Below are positions 46,794-58,473 of a stretch of DNA of 64,000 nucleotides, piece by piece. This stretch comes from Rhodocollybia butyracea (Eukaryota > Basidiomycota > Agaricomycetes > Agaricales > Omphalotaceae). Made by a program: the position numbers and the translations under genes. The stretch covers positions 1 to 64,000 of the forward strand of contig JADNRY010000302.1 of NCBI GenBank assembly GCA_015501585.1. Reading direction: 5' to 3'. Under the pieces are notes generated by a model. It was not told the origin of the DNA, did not search any database, and saw only the letters and a program-made list of their open reading frames with translations. The stretch's first letter is position 1. The number at the start of each line of letters is the position of its first letter.

Positions 46794-49700
46794 CTATGAG
46801 TTAAAGATCGCCCATGGCTGCTCCAAAGTAGTCATGGTTCCATCCCACTTCCAGTCCGTAGACTGATAGTAAGCCGACTCTCCACCATCGATCTCCTTCA
46901 GCGTACCCAGTCTCAACGGATCGTACTCTTCCTGCTTAACGTCGAGGAGTGCAGTTGCATGATGTGATGGATCGGCATCTGCCTGCGACTCGGGGCTCGG
47001 ATTGGTCGACGATGAAGAGATCAAGTCAGGCGTTCCCACCTTTGACTCGTATTCCTCCTCGTTCGGGAACAAGGAAAAGTCGAAAAACTCGGTAAAGTCG
47101 TTGGAAGAAGGAAGTTGGGAGCCGGAACTCGATGCATCCAGGGATTCACCCAACCCCAGCGATGAGAACGAAGCATCGGAATCGGGCATACCGCCATAAC
47201 CCTTGAGAATGAGCTCAAGGGTATCAGAGATATCGGATGATAAAGATGCTTGATCTTCCGTCGGAGCCATCTTGATCAACTCGGTCACTTGCTCAAGAAG
47301 TTGTGTCGCATCCTCCTCAGTTTTAACATTTTCGACAGCCTGATTCTTCTTCTGCAGCGACTCGCTGATGGGACCTTCCCAGTCAGTCTTCGCCCGCTTG
47401 GGAGGCGAAGGCTCGTTGGCGACTGGAGATGCAGAAGTAACGTTCGGTTCAGGGATAGCCTGTGACAGAGACGCCTCCGAGTCTTCCTCGCGTTGTCGTT
47501 TTACTCCAGCTGTGGTGGGAAGGGGTATTTGGGCAGAGTCCAAGGTAGGGGTTGGAGGAACTTTCGAGCCCTTACGAGGCTTTTTTTCCTTTTCCTTTTT
47601 TAAGGACTTTTGGCTTGGGCGATTTGGGAGTTTGTGGAGAAGTGGCGGCAATGGGAGTGGGTGTCGATGCACTAGCCCCAGGAGTAGAAGCGGGAGGTGT
47701 GGGAGGTATTTTGGGTGGTTTCGTCGGCGGATGATTCACATTCATCGAGCGAGGAGGCTGGGTTAGTTGAGGGGGTGGCTGGTTAATCGGGTTTGGTGCG
47801 GGTGGCACGATTCGAGAAGGAGGAGCGATGTCACTAGGTCCTTGTGGATGCTCTCTGACGATATTCTGAATGATAGAGTGGATCAGGCGACCTGCGTGCT
47901 GTAGTTGGTTAGAGAAGAGTCGTAGCGTTTCAAATGCAACGACATATTTGGGGTTAGGCGATGTAGGCGATGCTAATAAACTTCTTTGATGCTGCACTGA
48001 CATAATCTATGGTCGATTGTCAGTGAAAGAAAGGGAAACACATAACAAAGAACTTACCGCACTCAAAAGTTTTCGGGTATTTTCCTCGCTCTTGGTCACG
48101 CAGATGTAGACAGCTAACTTGCCGTCTAGATCGTTGGCACCACGGAATACCATTTCAAGTAACTTTTGGTACTCCACTCTGTTCTCAGGTGGGACGTCGA
48201 CAGCAGGCATCATGGGAATGACTATTGTGGTAACACAAGATAAATGCTTGAGCTGCAAAACGGTATAAGGATTACTCACCATGAGCAGCATAATCTGCTT
48301 TGAGCCTGTTGATGCTCAGGTGGGCTAAGCTCAATTGCTCTCGAGTGGGTCGTACTATCCCGGATCCAGGTTGGAAAGGCAGTGGAGGTTCTCCAGGTCG
48401 ATTTGGGTTCATGTTCATCGGCGGAAAGGACCGAACAGGACCATTACTCGTAAGATCTTGTCCAGGAGGAGTAGGTCTACCGGTACGTAGCTCGTTACCA
48501 AAAGTTTCCTGGTCCGCAACCATGTTCTGTAGGCTAGAACGATGGGTCTCTATGAAACTGATCATGCTCTCTGACATTCCACGAGCTCTCAGCTCGCCCG
48601 AAGGCTTGTCGGCACAAGCAATGATCACGCGTAATTGTTGTGGGTTGAGATGACGTAGGCCGTCGGGAGTTACTGGCATTGCTGGATTACCTTGAGAAAA
48701 CTGACCGAATTTGCGGCGGCTATCCATGACAGAGGCCATGTAGACAGTATCGAATGCTGAGAGGTATTCCTTGTAGACGTGCTGAATATGGATAGCCGCA
48801 GCTGGACCTGACTTCGGCGGTTCGGCAGCATTACCAGGAAAATGTACGACGCCCAAGCGCGCACCTATTACAGGCCAGAGTTCTTTGCGATTGACCTAAT
48901 TACACGATGTGAATACGAAACAAATATCAGATATGCAAAAAAAGGTAAACGCACAGTTGCGAAACCACCTTCACGCATGACCTGACAGTGCAGTTGAAAC
49001 AGATCAATCTGCCGACTGTCGATGGAAAGAAGTCGAGGATCGTGTACGATGCTCTTGGTCAAACACCATTGTTTGTATGAAGTTTCGAATCGCGCTTTGT
49101 CTAGAGGTGGTATTACTGTCGGCGCGTTCATCGGAGGTGCACCTATATTAGGATGTGCCAAGTTACTGGGCCCTTGAGAGCCGTTCAAAGAGGAAGTGTT
49201 CGCGGGGAAATTCAACTGCGATCCGTTCATTGGAAACGGGTTTTGTTGGGGAGTGGTACCAGAACGAGGAGGTACGTTATTCGGAGGGTTGTTGGGTAGC
49301 GCATGTGGAGGTGCTGGAGATCGTGAACTAGGGATTCCAGGAGGTTGAGTGGGTTGTACGTTGTGCCATGCTTGTCCATTGTTTCCGGGAGAAGAAGCCT
49401 GAGACGGATTGTTCATCGCGTTACTGTGAAATCCGTGACCCGTTAGAAATCGACAGTTGAAAAGTAGGATTTACACACATTGGGCCCCCGTTACCCTGAT
49501 TCATGCAGATATTCATCAATGTCATGATCTTGTTCAGAGACTCTTTCCTGCTACTGAGCTCAGTCTGCATGGTGCGCATCCTGGACATAAATATGTTGTC
49601 AGGCATAGCTGAGCGCTGCCCTTGAAGCTGACGCATCTGCATTTCTTGCGTCTGAATCATGCTACGCAACGTAGTTGCCCGTTCGGTCAGATCGCCCAGA

Positions 49701-50645
49701 TTGATTGTGCGCCCTTGAACGTTGATGGTTCGAGAATTCTGAGGCATGCCGTTGGGGTTTGTCGGCTGGCTTCCGAGGATAGGGGGTTGTAAAGGAGGAT
49801 GAGGAGATGGGCGACGCATGTCGTTGGGGCGGAAAACATATCATTCTGGGGGTTCAACCCCTGTGGACCGCCGTTCATAGGAATACCGTTGGTTACTCTA
49901 TTTCCTAGATTGGTCGCATTCTGGTTCTGTTGGTTTTGCGCAAGACCCATGAGTTCCAGCTGACGAGAGTGTTGCTGATTCCCTTGAAGAGTTTGGAGCA
50001 TATTTTGCCGGTGAACGGATTGCTGAAAGTTAGGATTATGCTGTTCCATGCCTGAAAATCCCATCTGCATATTGTGTGAAGTCCGGTTTTGTTGGTCTAG
50101 GAACGACGATTGTTGGCTGGGACCAGGACCACCGATGTTCATACCGAAGCGTTGTTGTTGGGACTGCATTTGAGCCATATTTTGGCTCCTTAGCAGGTCA
50201 GCCATCTGTTGAGGGGATAGAGATGAGTTAGTTTCGCTCTATACACGTAATTGGATCGAGATGGAGCATGTATCGAAAGAGGCAAAACATAATGAATTCA
50301 GCCAAGAGAGCAATTACGCAGAGCGTTGAAAACGGGCCCACGCTCCTCAACCGAATAAGCAAATTAAAGATGAGAAAAAATACTCGCCTGCTGAGTTGAA
50401 GGAGTATTCATGTCCTGACCATTCTGGGCACGAATCTGGTGCATTTGCTGCATCTGAGACCAGGTTCTGTTCTGGTCGTTGAAACCTGGCATGCCAGGAT
50501 GCGGCGACTGGGAAGAATCCTGCTGCTGGCCTGGCTGTTGCTGCTGCTGTTGCTGCATGGCATTCAGCTGGTGATGATTCATCATTCCAGCTCCTCCAGC
50601 CATAAAATTGTGGCCCATGGAGTACTGTGAAAGACGATCGGCCAT
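46794..50645 (-). CDS. SWI/SNF subunit SWI1-like, ARID DNA-binding protein
   Basis: Subunit of the SWI/SNF chromatin remodeller. Exons: 50645-50388, 50205-49479, 49423-48955, 48895-48280, 48221-48058 and 48006-46794, about 1148 residues once two indels are allowed. The N-terminus is Gln/Met/Asn-rich (MQQQQQQQPGQQQ), as in fungal SWI1. The ARID domain spans exons 3-4: FETSYKQWCLTKSIVHDPRL, LFQLHCQVMREGGFATV, NRKELWPVIGARLGVVHFPG and IQHVYKEYLSAFD. The C-terminus is Pro/Ser-rich, with basic and acidic tracts and an end WAIFNS. Two single-base frame breaks occur: a missing base at about 49831 (CCCCAACGAC) and one A too many in the 7-A run (complement of 47581-47587). Correcting both gives full phase consistency. 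The first intron (50206-50387, 182 nt, donor GCGAGT) is less certain. Confidence 0.9.
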
Positions 50646-53600
50646 GAGTAAACAACTGTCGAGCTCTGGCGACAAGTGAGGGGAAGAAACGGGCAAATGC
50701 CGCTAGGCGTCCGAGGCCACTCTAAATAGTGCACAATGGTCCTTGAGATTCTTCTCACTTGGCCCTGGCACAGAAAAACAAGAAAAATAACGATGAAAGG
50801 TGTGGTGGGAGTAGGAGACGAACAGAGAAAGTCTCAGGGATCTGCCAGATGATCGTCAATTGCTTACATGATACCCAAACGTTCAACGTTGGAGTCCCTT
50901 CAGTATTTTTTCTTTCTATGTTATTTTGTCTGAGCTACGCTTTCTCTTGGCTTCAATCCTCTGCCTACAGAAAGTCATTCCTCCTTTTTCTCTCTCTCTT
51001 CGTCTTTCCAGCCTTCTAGATGGTATGGTGTCAATAACCGCACCGGATCCCGCTTCGTAACGCCGACAAATACGGCCTAGTTCTGAGTCGTCTCCTTTCG
51101 AGCACTGCAAGTACGGAAGCCGGGGAATATTTACAAGAGCGTAACTTTACAAGTATTGCATTACATTCCCTTAAATACTTCGACAGATGTTCAGACACCG
51201 TCAGCTCTTGACTCTTGTACTCTTCCGGCTTTCAAACTTCATCAGCTTGTAAGCCCTCTCTCTATCCTAAATAAATAAATAAAATATTTAATTATCCCAA
51301 AAGGATGCAGCGCCTTGCTTTGTCTATTTTCGGTTATGGGCTGTCGTTCCCGCGCGAAAGTGATTCAGATAATTGCAGAAACGATTATTCCCAGCGCAAT
51401 AGCGGCAGTATCTGGACGAATTAGGAATAGGCAAGTATTTGTGCGCACTGCTTAGAACGTCGATGGTCGTCAATTCCTGAACTTCGCCGCGACACACTGC
51501 ATCGTATACTTGAGCACATACAAGCTTCTAGCCCCACCGCAATTTTGACTCAATACGTTATACTCGATATACTGCAGATTACTCTCCAAGCGTATAGATA
51601 TCAGAAGGTATTGTGGTCGAGGGGGAGGCGCTGAGGTTGTTAACGGCACCGGCTCCGTATCCGTCCTCCTAACGAATCACAGAAAAGTATAACGGCTTAA
51701 CGCTTTTAGTGAGTCCTCATAAACCCCACTTTAAATTTCCTTTCCCCGCTTTCCACCGCACGCAAGGCCTCTCTGTTTTTTATGTGGCTCTGATCTTAGC
51801 GAGAAGCAGCCACTGCCTTAAGAGTCGACGCTCTCCCTTGTCTCTCACATATACGGGCACGATTGCTTTGGAACGTCGTGCCTCCGTAAAATCTTGGTCT
51901 AACTGCATGCCGTCTTTTAGCCACCCGACAATCCTTGGGGATCAAAAACATAGAACGACCATTGAATACAAAATAAATCTAATCAAGTCAAGCTTTTTGT
52001 CGAAATCAGGAATCAGATACATAACATCATGATGGAGTGTTATTCTTCCCAGTTCTCGAACTCATCTACAGCAGAATTCTTCCCTCTCCCCGCAGAGGGA
52101 AACCTCGAAGATGGAACTGCGCTTCCTACGTTCCGGGGTATGTACTTACATAGGGCTGCGTCATGCAATGAACAACTACAGCTTTCCTATGAACGATTCG
52201 TTTCATGCCGCGGTAACTTGCGGGAAGTAGTAGGCAGTTTCCGAGTGCGGGAACCATCTACATATATTTTTGGGTCCTGAGGGCCTCGTCGAGAGATACC
52301 TGGGTATACAAATCGGAGAGATGTAATTAAACAAGGGACCGAGACAGACCTTTGGAGCTGCAAAAGATCGACGCTCATTCCGTTTGTGTACTCGCGGGGT
52401 ACAGGACAGTAGGTACAATCATGAATTGGTTTTCAACTCGGAGTAAGGATAACGATTTGGGAATTCGTTTTTGTTTTTTACGGATAAGTGGCAGATCCAC
52501 GGAGAAGGATTTCCAAGAAGGGAACGAAGGAAGCCGACTCGGTGGGGTAAGTAGTCCCAGGCAAGTCAGTCTTGTTAAACTCAGAATCCACTTGACTCAA
52601 AAGTCCAAATATAGAACTGATACGAATAGAAGGTTCCCCTGAAGAACAATGACGACGAGGTATGAGCTACAGGTCTACTTAATCTCAGCTATATGCAAAG
52701 CCTCTCACCCTCCACAGCCTCGTCGTCTCAGAAATCATTAGAGCCGAGGTGGTGCAGCTTCAAGATGTCCGATTTTGCAAGTTTTTCGGATACTTATACC
52801 TAGAACGCTTTGCGTTGCTGCAGGTTCTAACCTCAAAGTCAAACCTACTACGGGTTACATGCGCGACAATTCATAACGCTGACAATTTTCTCTTAGGCCG
52901 GCTACGCCGGTCGGACGTAAATTACGAGTGGAGGAGATTCTGACAGCCGTCCAGAAAGATATTTGTGCACACTTACTGCAGCAACGTTAATTATGAGATG
53001 TCGCAACAGGTACCAGAACAAGAGATGATGGTTGAGATTTATGCTGGTTTTTCACAGAATCATTCTCCGTACAAACCGTTGTTTTTCCCCATTCAGTAGT
53101 AGTAAACCAAATTGGACATATACTGTACCCGCAGGACTAAATGTCCTTATTTATACATGCATTAAGGTCGTCAAATACACCGGGGAACGGTTTAATCGGA
53201 GTGCACAGTAGGAAGTGGCGGCGCCTTTGGAGGGATCTACGCAGGGAAGTGTGACGAACGCCTTTACCTATAACTACCCCTCCACTAATATTTTAATGCG
53301 TTATCCCCACTAGTCTTCTCTAAGCATATTCTTTAAAAAAGCCAAAACAGGATGAAAGTTCGCCGACGGTGCAACGGATTGGGATGCATGTCAGTTCGCC
53401 AATCTGAGAATCGCGGGAAGGAATGAAGCGATTACTTGGTATGGACGTCGGATCAGCTTGGTGCGGCAGAGACGAGGTCGCAACCAGTGGTAAGGATATG
53501 TCACATATATGTGCATATTACCATGACTCTGCCTAAAATATGAGTGCAAGAGTCACCGAGGAAGTTAAGATGTATTAGTAGCCGACGCGTCAATCGCTCA

Positions 53601-54056
53601 AAGAAAGTAGGATACTTGTCGACGGAAATGCATGAATTGAAGCACTGTGGGTGGTGCATACTTCAAAGTGCCAATATATTTATCGACTTTGGCGCTGAGG
53701 CCAGTCAGGCTAAGATAAATATTGGGGCTTTATTCTCATCTGGTACAGCTTATACGATGAAGGTGGTACAATAATGACGGCGGGAGATCTCCAGTTCTGC
53801 TCAGTCTTCGCGATGCAAGAGACAACAGAGATAAGATCGCGGAGACAACAGACCTCAACAGACAATGGACATCCAGCCACCAAAGACGAAGCGCGTTCGG
53901 CGAAGTCGAAGGCTCCGAGATTACAGTTACAGGTGTAGTATGGTAAAACACAGACTAAGTTCAACTGCAATGGAGTGGCTGAAATAGGTCAAGATAAGAT
54001 AACGAACTTGCCGAAAAACGGCTGATCTCCGAAGTGCATGCTTATCGTTATCTTCC
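50646..54056. other. Gene-poor 3.4-kb region
   Basis: The right flank of the SWI1-like gene holds its promoter, with a CT-rich stretch at about 50980-51010. Open frames are short (under 110 codons) and lack family features. One at 52029-52280 is Ser/Glu-rich but unsupported. An AAAT-rich patch lies at 51270-51292. No repeat or mobile element was recognised. Confidence 0.45.
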
Positions 54057-54644
54057 ATGTCTCGTTCAATCCTTCTTATCAATGGTCCCAATCTCAACCT
54101 TCTTGGCACTCGTGAGCCAGAAATCTATGGACACGAAACTTTGTCCGATGTTGTTGGGCTGGCGAAACTAAACGCGGAGAAACTAGATGTAAAATTGTAT
54201 GATTTTCAGAGTAATCATGAGGGAGCTATTGTGGATAGGATACAGCAAGCAAGAGATGAGGGTGTTAAAGGAATTATTATCAACCCCGGTCAGTTATTTC
54301 CCAAATACTCGATGCCCTTAGTATTCAGTTCTGGCTTTACAGGTGCATTCACTCATACTTCGGTAGCCATCCGCGATGCTATTCTAGGCGTAGACATCCC
54401 CTTTATCGAGTTGCACGTCTCCAATGTACATGCACGTGAAGCTTTCAGGCATCATTCGTATTTCTCGGATAAAGCTGTGGCAATAATTGTTGGGTTTGGC
54501 GTAAAAGGATACGGTGCGTATGTATTGACGATTTCTGGGTCGATCCCATTAGATTCTCTTCCATTAAACCCAGAATTACAAACTCATTCTATTCATATAG
54601 AATATGCGTTAGACTTTGTCGCGACTAGTCTCAAATTTGCCTGA
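54057..54644 (+). CDS. Type II 3-dehydroquinate dehydratase (catabolic dehydroquinase)
   Basis: Interconverts 3-dehydroquinate and 3-dehydroshikimate. Fungi make shikimate with the pentafunctional AROM protein, which has a type I domain; a free type II enzyme usually serves quinate catabolism (QutE/Qa-2). The unspliced frame is 195 residues, but two in-frame introns are evident, 54289-54342 (54 nt) and 54514-54600 (87 nt). Splicing gives 148 residues, the normal length. Motifs: [20 protein letters not shown] with the catalytic Tyr; [32 protein letters not shown] restored by the first splice; [19 protein letters not shown] with the catalytic His; and GFGVKGYEYALDF restored by the second. No other quinate-pathway gene lies nearby in the window. 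Confidence 0.93.
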   Translation: MSRSILLINGPNLNLLGTREPEIYGHETLSDVVGLAKLNAEKLDVKLYDFQSNHEGAIVDRIQQARDEGVKGIIINPGQLFPKYSMPLVFSSGFTGAFTHTSVAIRDAILGVDIPFIELHVSNVHAREAFRHHSYFSDKAVAIIVGFGVKGYGAYVLTISGSIPLDSLPLNPELQTHSIHIEYALDFVATSLKFA

Positions 54645-55061
54645 ATAATACCCTAACACAGCACGAGTTGCGCATAATGTTCTGTATCACACTGGCATAA
54701 CAATCAATTCGGATGGACTTGTAAACTTCAAGTTGGCTTTAAGTGGCTTTATACATGTGTGTCGTCCAGCTTGGAGCTTCCTGGATGAACTCATCTTGAA
54801 TCGGAACGAAGTTTTTGACTTCCTTGCCACGTGAACGACCAAGGCTGCTGTCAGGCTGAGTGGTGTGCTGCCCTTGATCAATGTACTTCATTCTCCCACT
54901 CCCAAACACGCACTGACAGAAACATTGCTTGTAAACTCTGGAATGACGGTAGGCTGCGCTTCGCTCATAGTGTTGCACACCTGCTTGACTTTTCCAAGAC
55001 TAGGCTTAAGCCAACTATCGATGAACTTTACAGTGCTTTAAAAACCCTTTTCCAACGATGT
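54645..55061. other. Spacer upstream of the TPR-CHAT gene
   Basis: The CHAT frame stays open back to 54831 without an ATG, so an upstream exon or N-terminal extension may lie here. Confidence 0.35.
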
Positions 55062-57890
55062 ATGGGAAAATCTGAGTTATCCGATGCAGACAGGCAATTC
55101 AATCATGCTGCGATGTTACAAAACGAAGCCAATCGCCTGCACGATCAGTCCCTTGCTGAAGGAGACAACGATCTGCTAGAACAGGCGATTGCCCTGTATA
55201 ACCAAGCGTTATCTCTCTTTTCCCCTGAAGACCACGCCCTACCGTTAAGTAATCTGGGAAACGCTTTGCTCACTAAATTCGAGCATGAAGGCAAGAAAGA
55301 ACTTCTTCGAGATGCCTTGAAATACCACCGTGCTGCGCTAGATCTCTGCCCGCCAGGACACCCAGAGCGCGCATTCTGCATTAACAACCTCGTCAACTCT
55401 ATCTATGAGCAATACGCTCAAGGAGATGGACTAGAGCGTCTCGATGAAGCGCTTCTCTTCCTCCGCGAAGCTCTAGCATTGCGCGAATCAGACGACCCAC
55501 AACGTTCCCTCTCCCTAAACAATCTCGGAAATGCAGTTCTCACTAAATTCAAACATACAGGGGACCACAGATACCTCGAAGAAGCCACCGATCTTCATCG
55601 CGAGGCATTGTCTCTACGTCCACCCGGAGATCCTGGACGCGATTTTCCCTTGATCAATTTATCGACAACGCTCTTCCTTCGATTTGATCAGGAGGCATTG
55701 CCGCAGTTGCTTGATGAAGCTATCGAGCATCTTCGTGAAGCTCTCACGCTGAGGCCCCCAGGTCATCATGACCGTGGACTTATTCTTGACCATCTGGCAA
55801 GTGCATTGATAACAAAATATGAGCAACAAGGTCATCTGGAACTTCTTACTGAAGGGATAGACTTGCACGGCCAAGCACTGTCACTTCGAGACCCAGGGCA
55901 CTTCAATCGCTGTTATTCATTGACGAATCTGGCGGGTGCACTTTTGCTTAGAGCCGGACTAGAAGGCTCGGGCAAGGATTTGGATGTGAAGGAGGCAGTC
56001 GATTTGTATCGAGAAGCACTTGAGTCGGAGTCCCTCGAATCACCAGAACACGCATATAGTATGTGTAGTCTTTCCGAGGCTCTCATTGCACATTACAAAA
56101 TAACCTGCAATGTCAAGCTATTGGAAGAGGCTGTTGCCCTCGCACGGAACTCCCTACAATTTTGCTCCGAAGTGGATTCCTATCGAACTACAGCACTCTA
56201 CCGTTTAGCAGTTGCCCTTGCCGTCCATTACGATCACTCTAGAAACACAGAAGAATTAGAAGAGTCACTATCCATTTTTGAAATTGCAACCAAGGACCAG
56301 CACTGTGCTTCTAAAGACCGCCTTTTGGCTGCCTTTGATTGGGTGTCTACTGGTCGGAAATTAAGCCACCCTTCAACCATTAGAGCCTATTCCACGGCTC
56401 TGGAGTTGCTGGAACACTGCCTTGCTTTCAGTCCAACCGTAGAGATGCAGCACCAGGTAATGAAGACCAAGGGCCTCTCGCGACCACTCGCCACTGAGGC
56501 TGCATCGTATGCAATTAAAATTGGAAACCTGGACATTACTATCGAATTTTTAGAGCAAGGTCGAGCAATTCTGTGGTCCCAGATGCGCGGTTTCCGAACC
56601 CCCATGGACCAACTCCATGAAGTGGATCAGGAACTAGCCAACAGGTTTATCGAGACGAGCCGTGCTCTTGAATCCCTCGCATTATCGTCAAAGCGGAGAT
56701 ATACCGCTGATGACTCTGGTGATACCAGTGGCCCGTTAATGGATAGTCAGATTCAACAGAAACGCAGCCTTGTGTCAGATTTGAATGACATTTTGGATGA
56801 CATTCGAACTAAACATTTCAAAAATTTTCTGCAGGCACAACCCTTCTCGTTATTACAGAGAGCTGCGAAAAACGGCCCAGTCATCGTGCTAAATCACCAT
56901 ACCTCTCGTACAGACGCTCTCATTGTCCTGGATAATCGTCTACCTGTGCACGTACCATTGTCCATTTCGGAAAAGTTCCGTGAACAAGTTACTTTCATTG
57001 CTACAAACCTTAATCTCGTCGCTGCAAGGGCTTCTCGTCTGCATCCTTTGAAAGGGTCGCGAAATCCATTTCAGAAAAACCTACAGCTCTTGTGGTCTAT
57101 AGTTGGTCGTCCTGTTGTTGAGCGGCTTCGCAATCTCGGGGTTGCTGAGCAGTCTCGAATATGGTGGTGCCCAACATCAATCCTTTCGACGTTGCCGATC
57201 CACGCTGCAGGTCCGGTCATGCCAGCAGGAGATAAATACCTATGCAATATGTATATATCATCGTACACCCCAACTCTCACTGCTCTAATTGTCGCTCAAG
57301 AGGTTAATGTGGGCGGTGTTAACTCTATGCCGAGAGTCCTTGCCATACAAGGACCGAATTTACTGAAGGCAAATGAAGAACTTCGTATTATTTCACAGCT
57401 CGGAGATTTCGTGACTGCTCTAAGCATTGAACACACTACTCCTCCTGTAGTCTTACAACACATGCAGACTCACTCCTGGATCCATTTTGCATGCCATGGC
57501 CATCTATCTCTTCATCAGCCTTTCGAATCTTCCTTCGAGCTCCTTAATGAACATCTATCTTTGCATGACATTGTCAACATGCATCTTCCTCAAGCAGAAT
57601 TGGCCTTCCTGGCGGCATGTCACAGTGCTGCAGCGGAATCGGGTTCAGAAGAGGTATTACACCTTGCAGCAGCAATGCAGTTTTGTGGATTTCAGAGTGT
57701 CATAGGGACATTATGGGAGATGGAGGATGAAGATGGACCAGAGCTTGCAAAAGGTTTCTATCAGTCATTGCTTGCTCTGAAGGAGGGCTCGAGGGGCTCA
57801 GCTAGAGCTTTGAACGATGCAATTAAAGGAATGAGAGCGGAGGGCATGACGCTGGAAAGATGGGCTACTTTCGTGCATATTGGGGCGTGA
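55062..57890 (+). CDS. TPR-CHAT protein (caspase-like peptidase domain)
   Basis: A single-exon protein of 942 residues from the first in-frame ATG. About residues 15-450 are tetratricopeptide-type repeats of roughly 50 residues, in the fungal form with LNNLGNAVLTKFKHTGD, LREALTLRPPGHHDRG and LDEAIEHLREAL. A helical linker follows (VMKTKGLSRPLATEAASYAI, FLEQGRAILWSQMRGFR). The C-terminal CHAT domain (about 640-942) has the caspase-like dyad: His in IHFACHGHLSLH (residue about 812) and Cys in LAFLAACHSAAA (residue about 853). It also has the closing motif FQSVIGTLWEMEDEDGPELA. CHAT domains are clan CD peptidases related to caspases and separase; in bacteria they act in Craspase and other defence systems. 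Substrate and role in fungi are unknown. The open frame extends upstream to 54831 without ATG. Confidence 0.9.
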   Translation: MGKSELSDADRQFNHAAMLQNEANRLHDQSLAEGDNDLLEQAIALYNQALSLFSPEDHALPLSNLGNALLTKFEHEGKKELLRDALKYHRAALDLCPPGHPERAFCINNLVNSIYEQYAQGDGLERLDEALLFLREALALRESDDPQRSLSLNNLGNAVLTKFKHTGDHRYLEEATDLHREALSLRPPGDPGRDFPLINLSTTLFLRFDQEALPQLLDEAIEHLREALTLRPPGHHDRGLILDHLASALITKYEQQGHLELLTEGIDLHGQALSLRDPGHFNRCYSLTNLAGALLLRAGLEGSGKDLDVKEAVDLYREALESESLESPEHAYSMCSLSEALIAHYKITCNVKLLEEAVALARNSLQFCSEVDSYRTTALYRLAVALAVHYDHSRNTEELEESLSIFEIATKDQHCASKDRLLAAFDWVSTGRKLSHPSTIRAYSTALELLEHCLAFSPTVEMQHQVMKTKGLSRPLATEAASYAIKIGNLDITIEFLEQGRAILWSQMRGFRTPMDQLHEVDQELANRFIETSRALESLALSSKRRYTADDSGDTSGPLMDSQIQQKRSLVSDLNDILDDIRTKHFKNFLQAQPFSLLQRAAKNGPVIVLNHHTSRTDALIVLDNRLPVHVPLSISEKFREQVTFIATNLNLVAARASRLHPLKGSRNPFQKNLQLLWSIVGRPVVERLRNLGVAEQSRIWWCPTSILSTLPIHAAGPVMPAGDKYLCNMYISSYTPTLTALIVAQEVNVGGVNSMPRVLAIQGPNLLKANEELRIISQLGDFVTALSIEHTTPPVVLQHMQTHSWIHFACHGHLSLHQPFESSFELLNEHLSLHDIVNMHLPQAELAFLAACHSAAAESGSEEVLHLAAAMQFCGFQSVIGTLWEMEDEDGPELAKGFYQSLLALKEGSRGSARALNDAIKGMRAEGMTLERWATFVHIGA

Positions 57891-58473
57891 GGGTAAGAAT
57901 TTGATCAGTTTCTGTAAGGCGGCAGAGCAGAATGATCTTGGATGTGTTTGAACAACAAGGGTGGAGACAGATAAGTTGGTGCATACTCTTATAGATTTGT
58001 TAATCTTTCTTGTCAAATCGATGTTTACATGGTCGTCGTTTATAGGCTTCGGTCGTTGGGTCGTGAGGTTTCTTGGAGGATGTGCTAGTTGCTCTAGGGA
58101 TCAAAAAGTTCATCATTCATGGGACACGTAGGGGGCAAAGGCAGAGAGTTATCTGTGCTGTATTTCTGGCAAGCTACAACAGAGTCAATCTTTCTTGTCG
58201 CCGACATGGACCGTACTTGTGGGATTGACTGGTTTGGATTGTGATGAACACGAGCATTCGGTGGGTGGTTCGAATGGATGAGCCTGAGCGCGCAGAACAA
58301 CGAATTGATGATGTAGATCGTGCGATGCGAAAGAAGGTGTGCGCAGGTCGAGATGGTGTGAGGAAACAGAGGGCAACCCAGAAGGTAGTAGTAAGAGAAG
58401 ATTGAATCGAAGATTATCGAAGACGAGAACAGGTATCCTGTAAGCATGGCCGAAAACTATTGCATTCACATTA
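57891..58473. other. Noncoding spacer
   Basis: 3' flank of the CHAT gene; no supported feature. Confidence 0.4.

Noticed and set aside
47368..47766. Gly-rich plus-strand frame of 132 codons
   Set aside because: It is antisense to the Pro/Ser-rich tail of the SWI1-like gene, whose composition produces it.
52029..52280. Ser/Glu-rich 83-codon frame as a possible small gene
   Set aside because: No promoter, homologous motif or spliced continuation that I can support.
54831..55061. N-terminal extension of the CHAT protein from 54831
   Set aside because: The open frame has no ATG before 55062 and its residues show no TPR pattern; kept only as a possible upstream exon.
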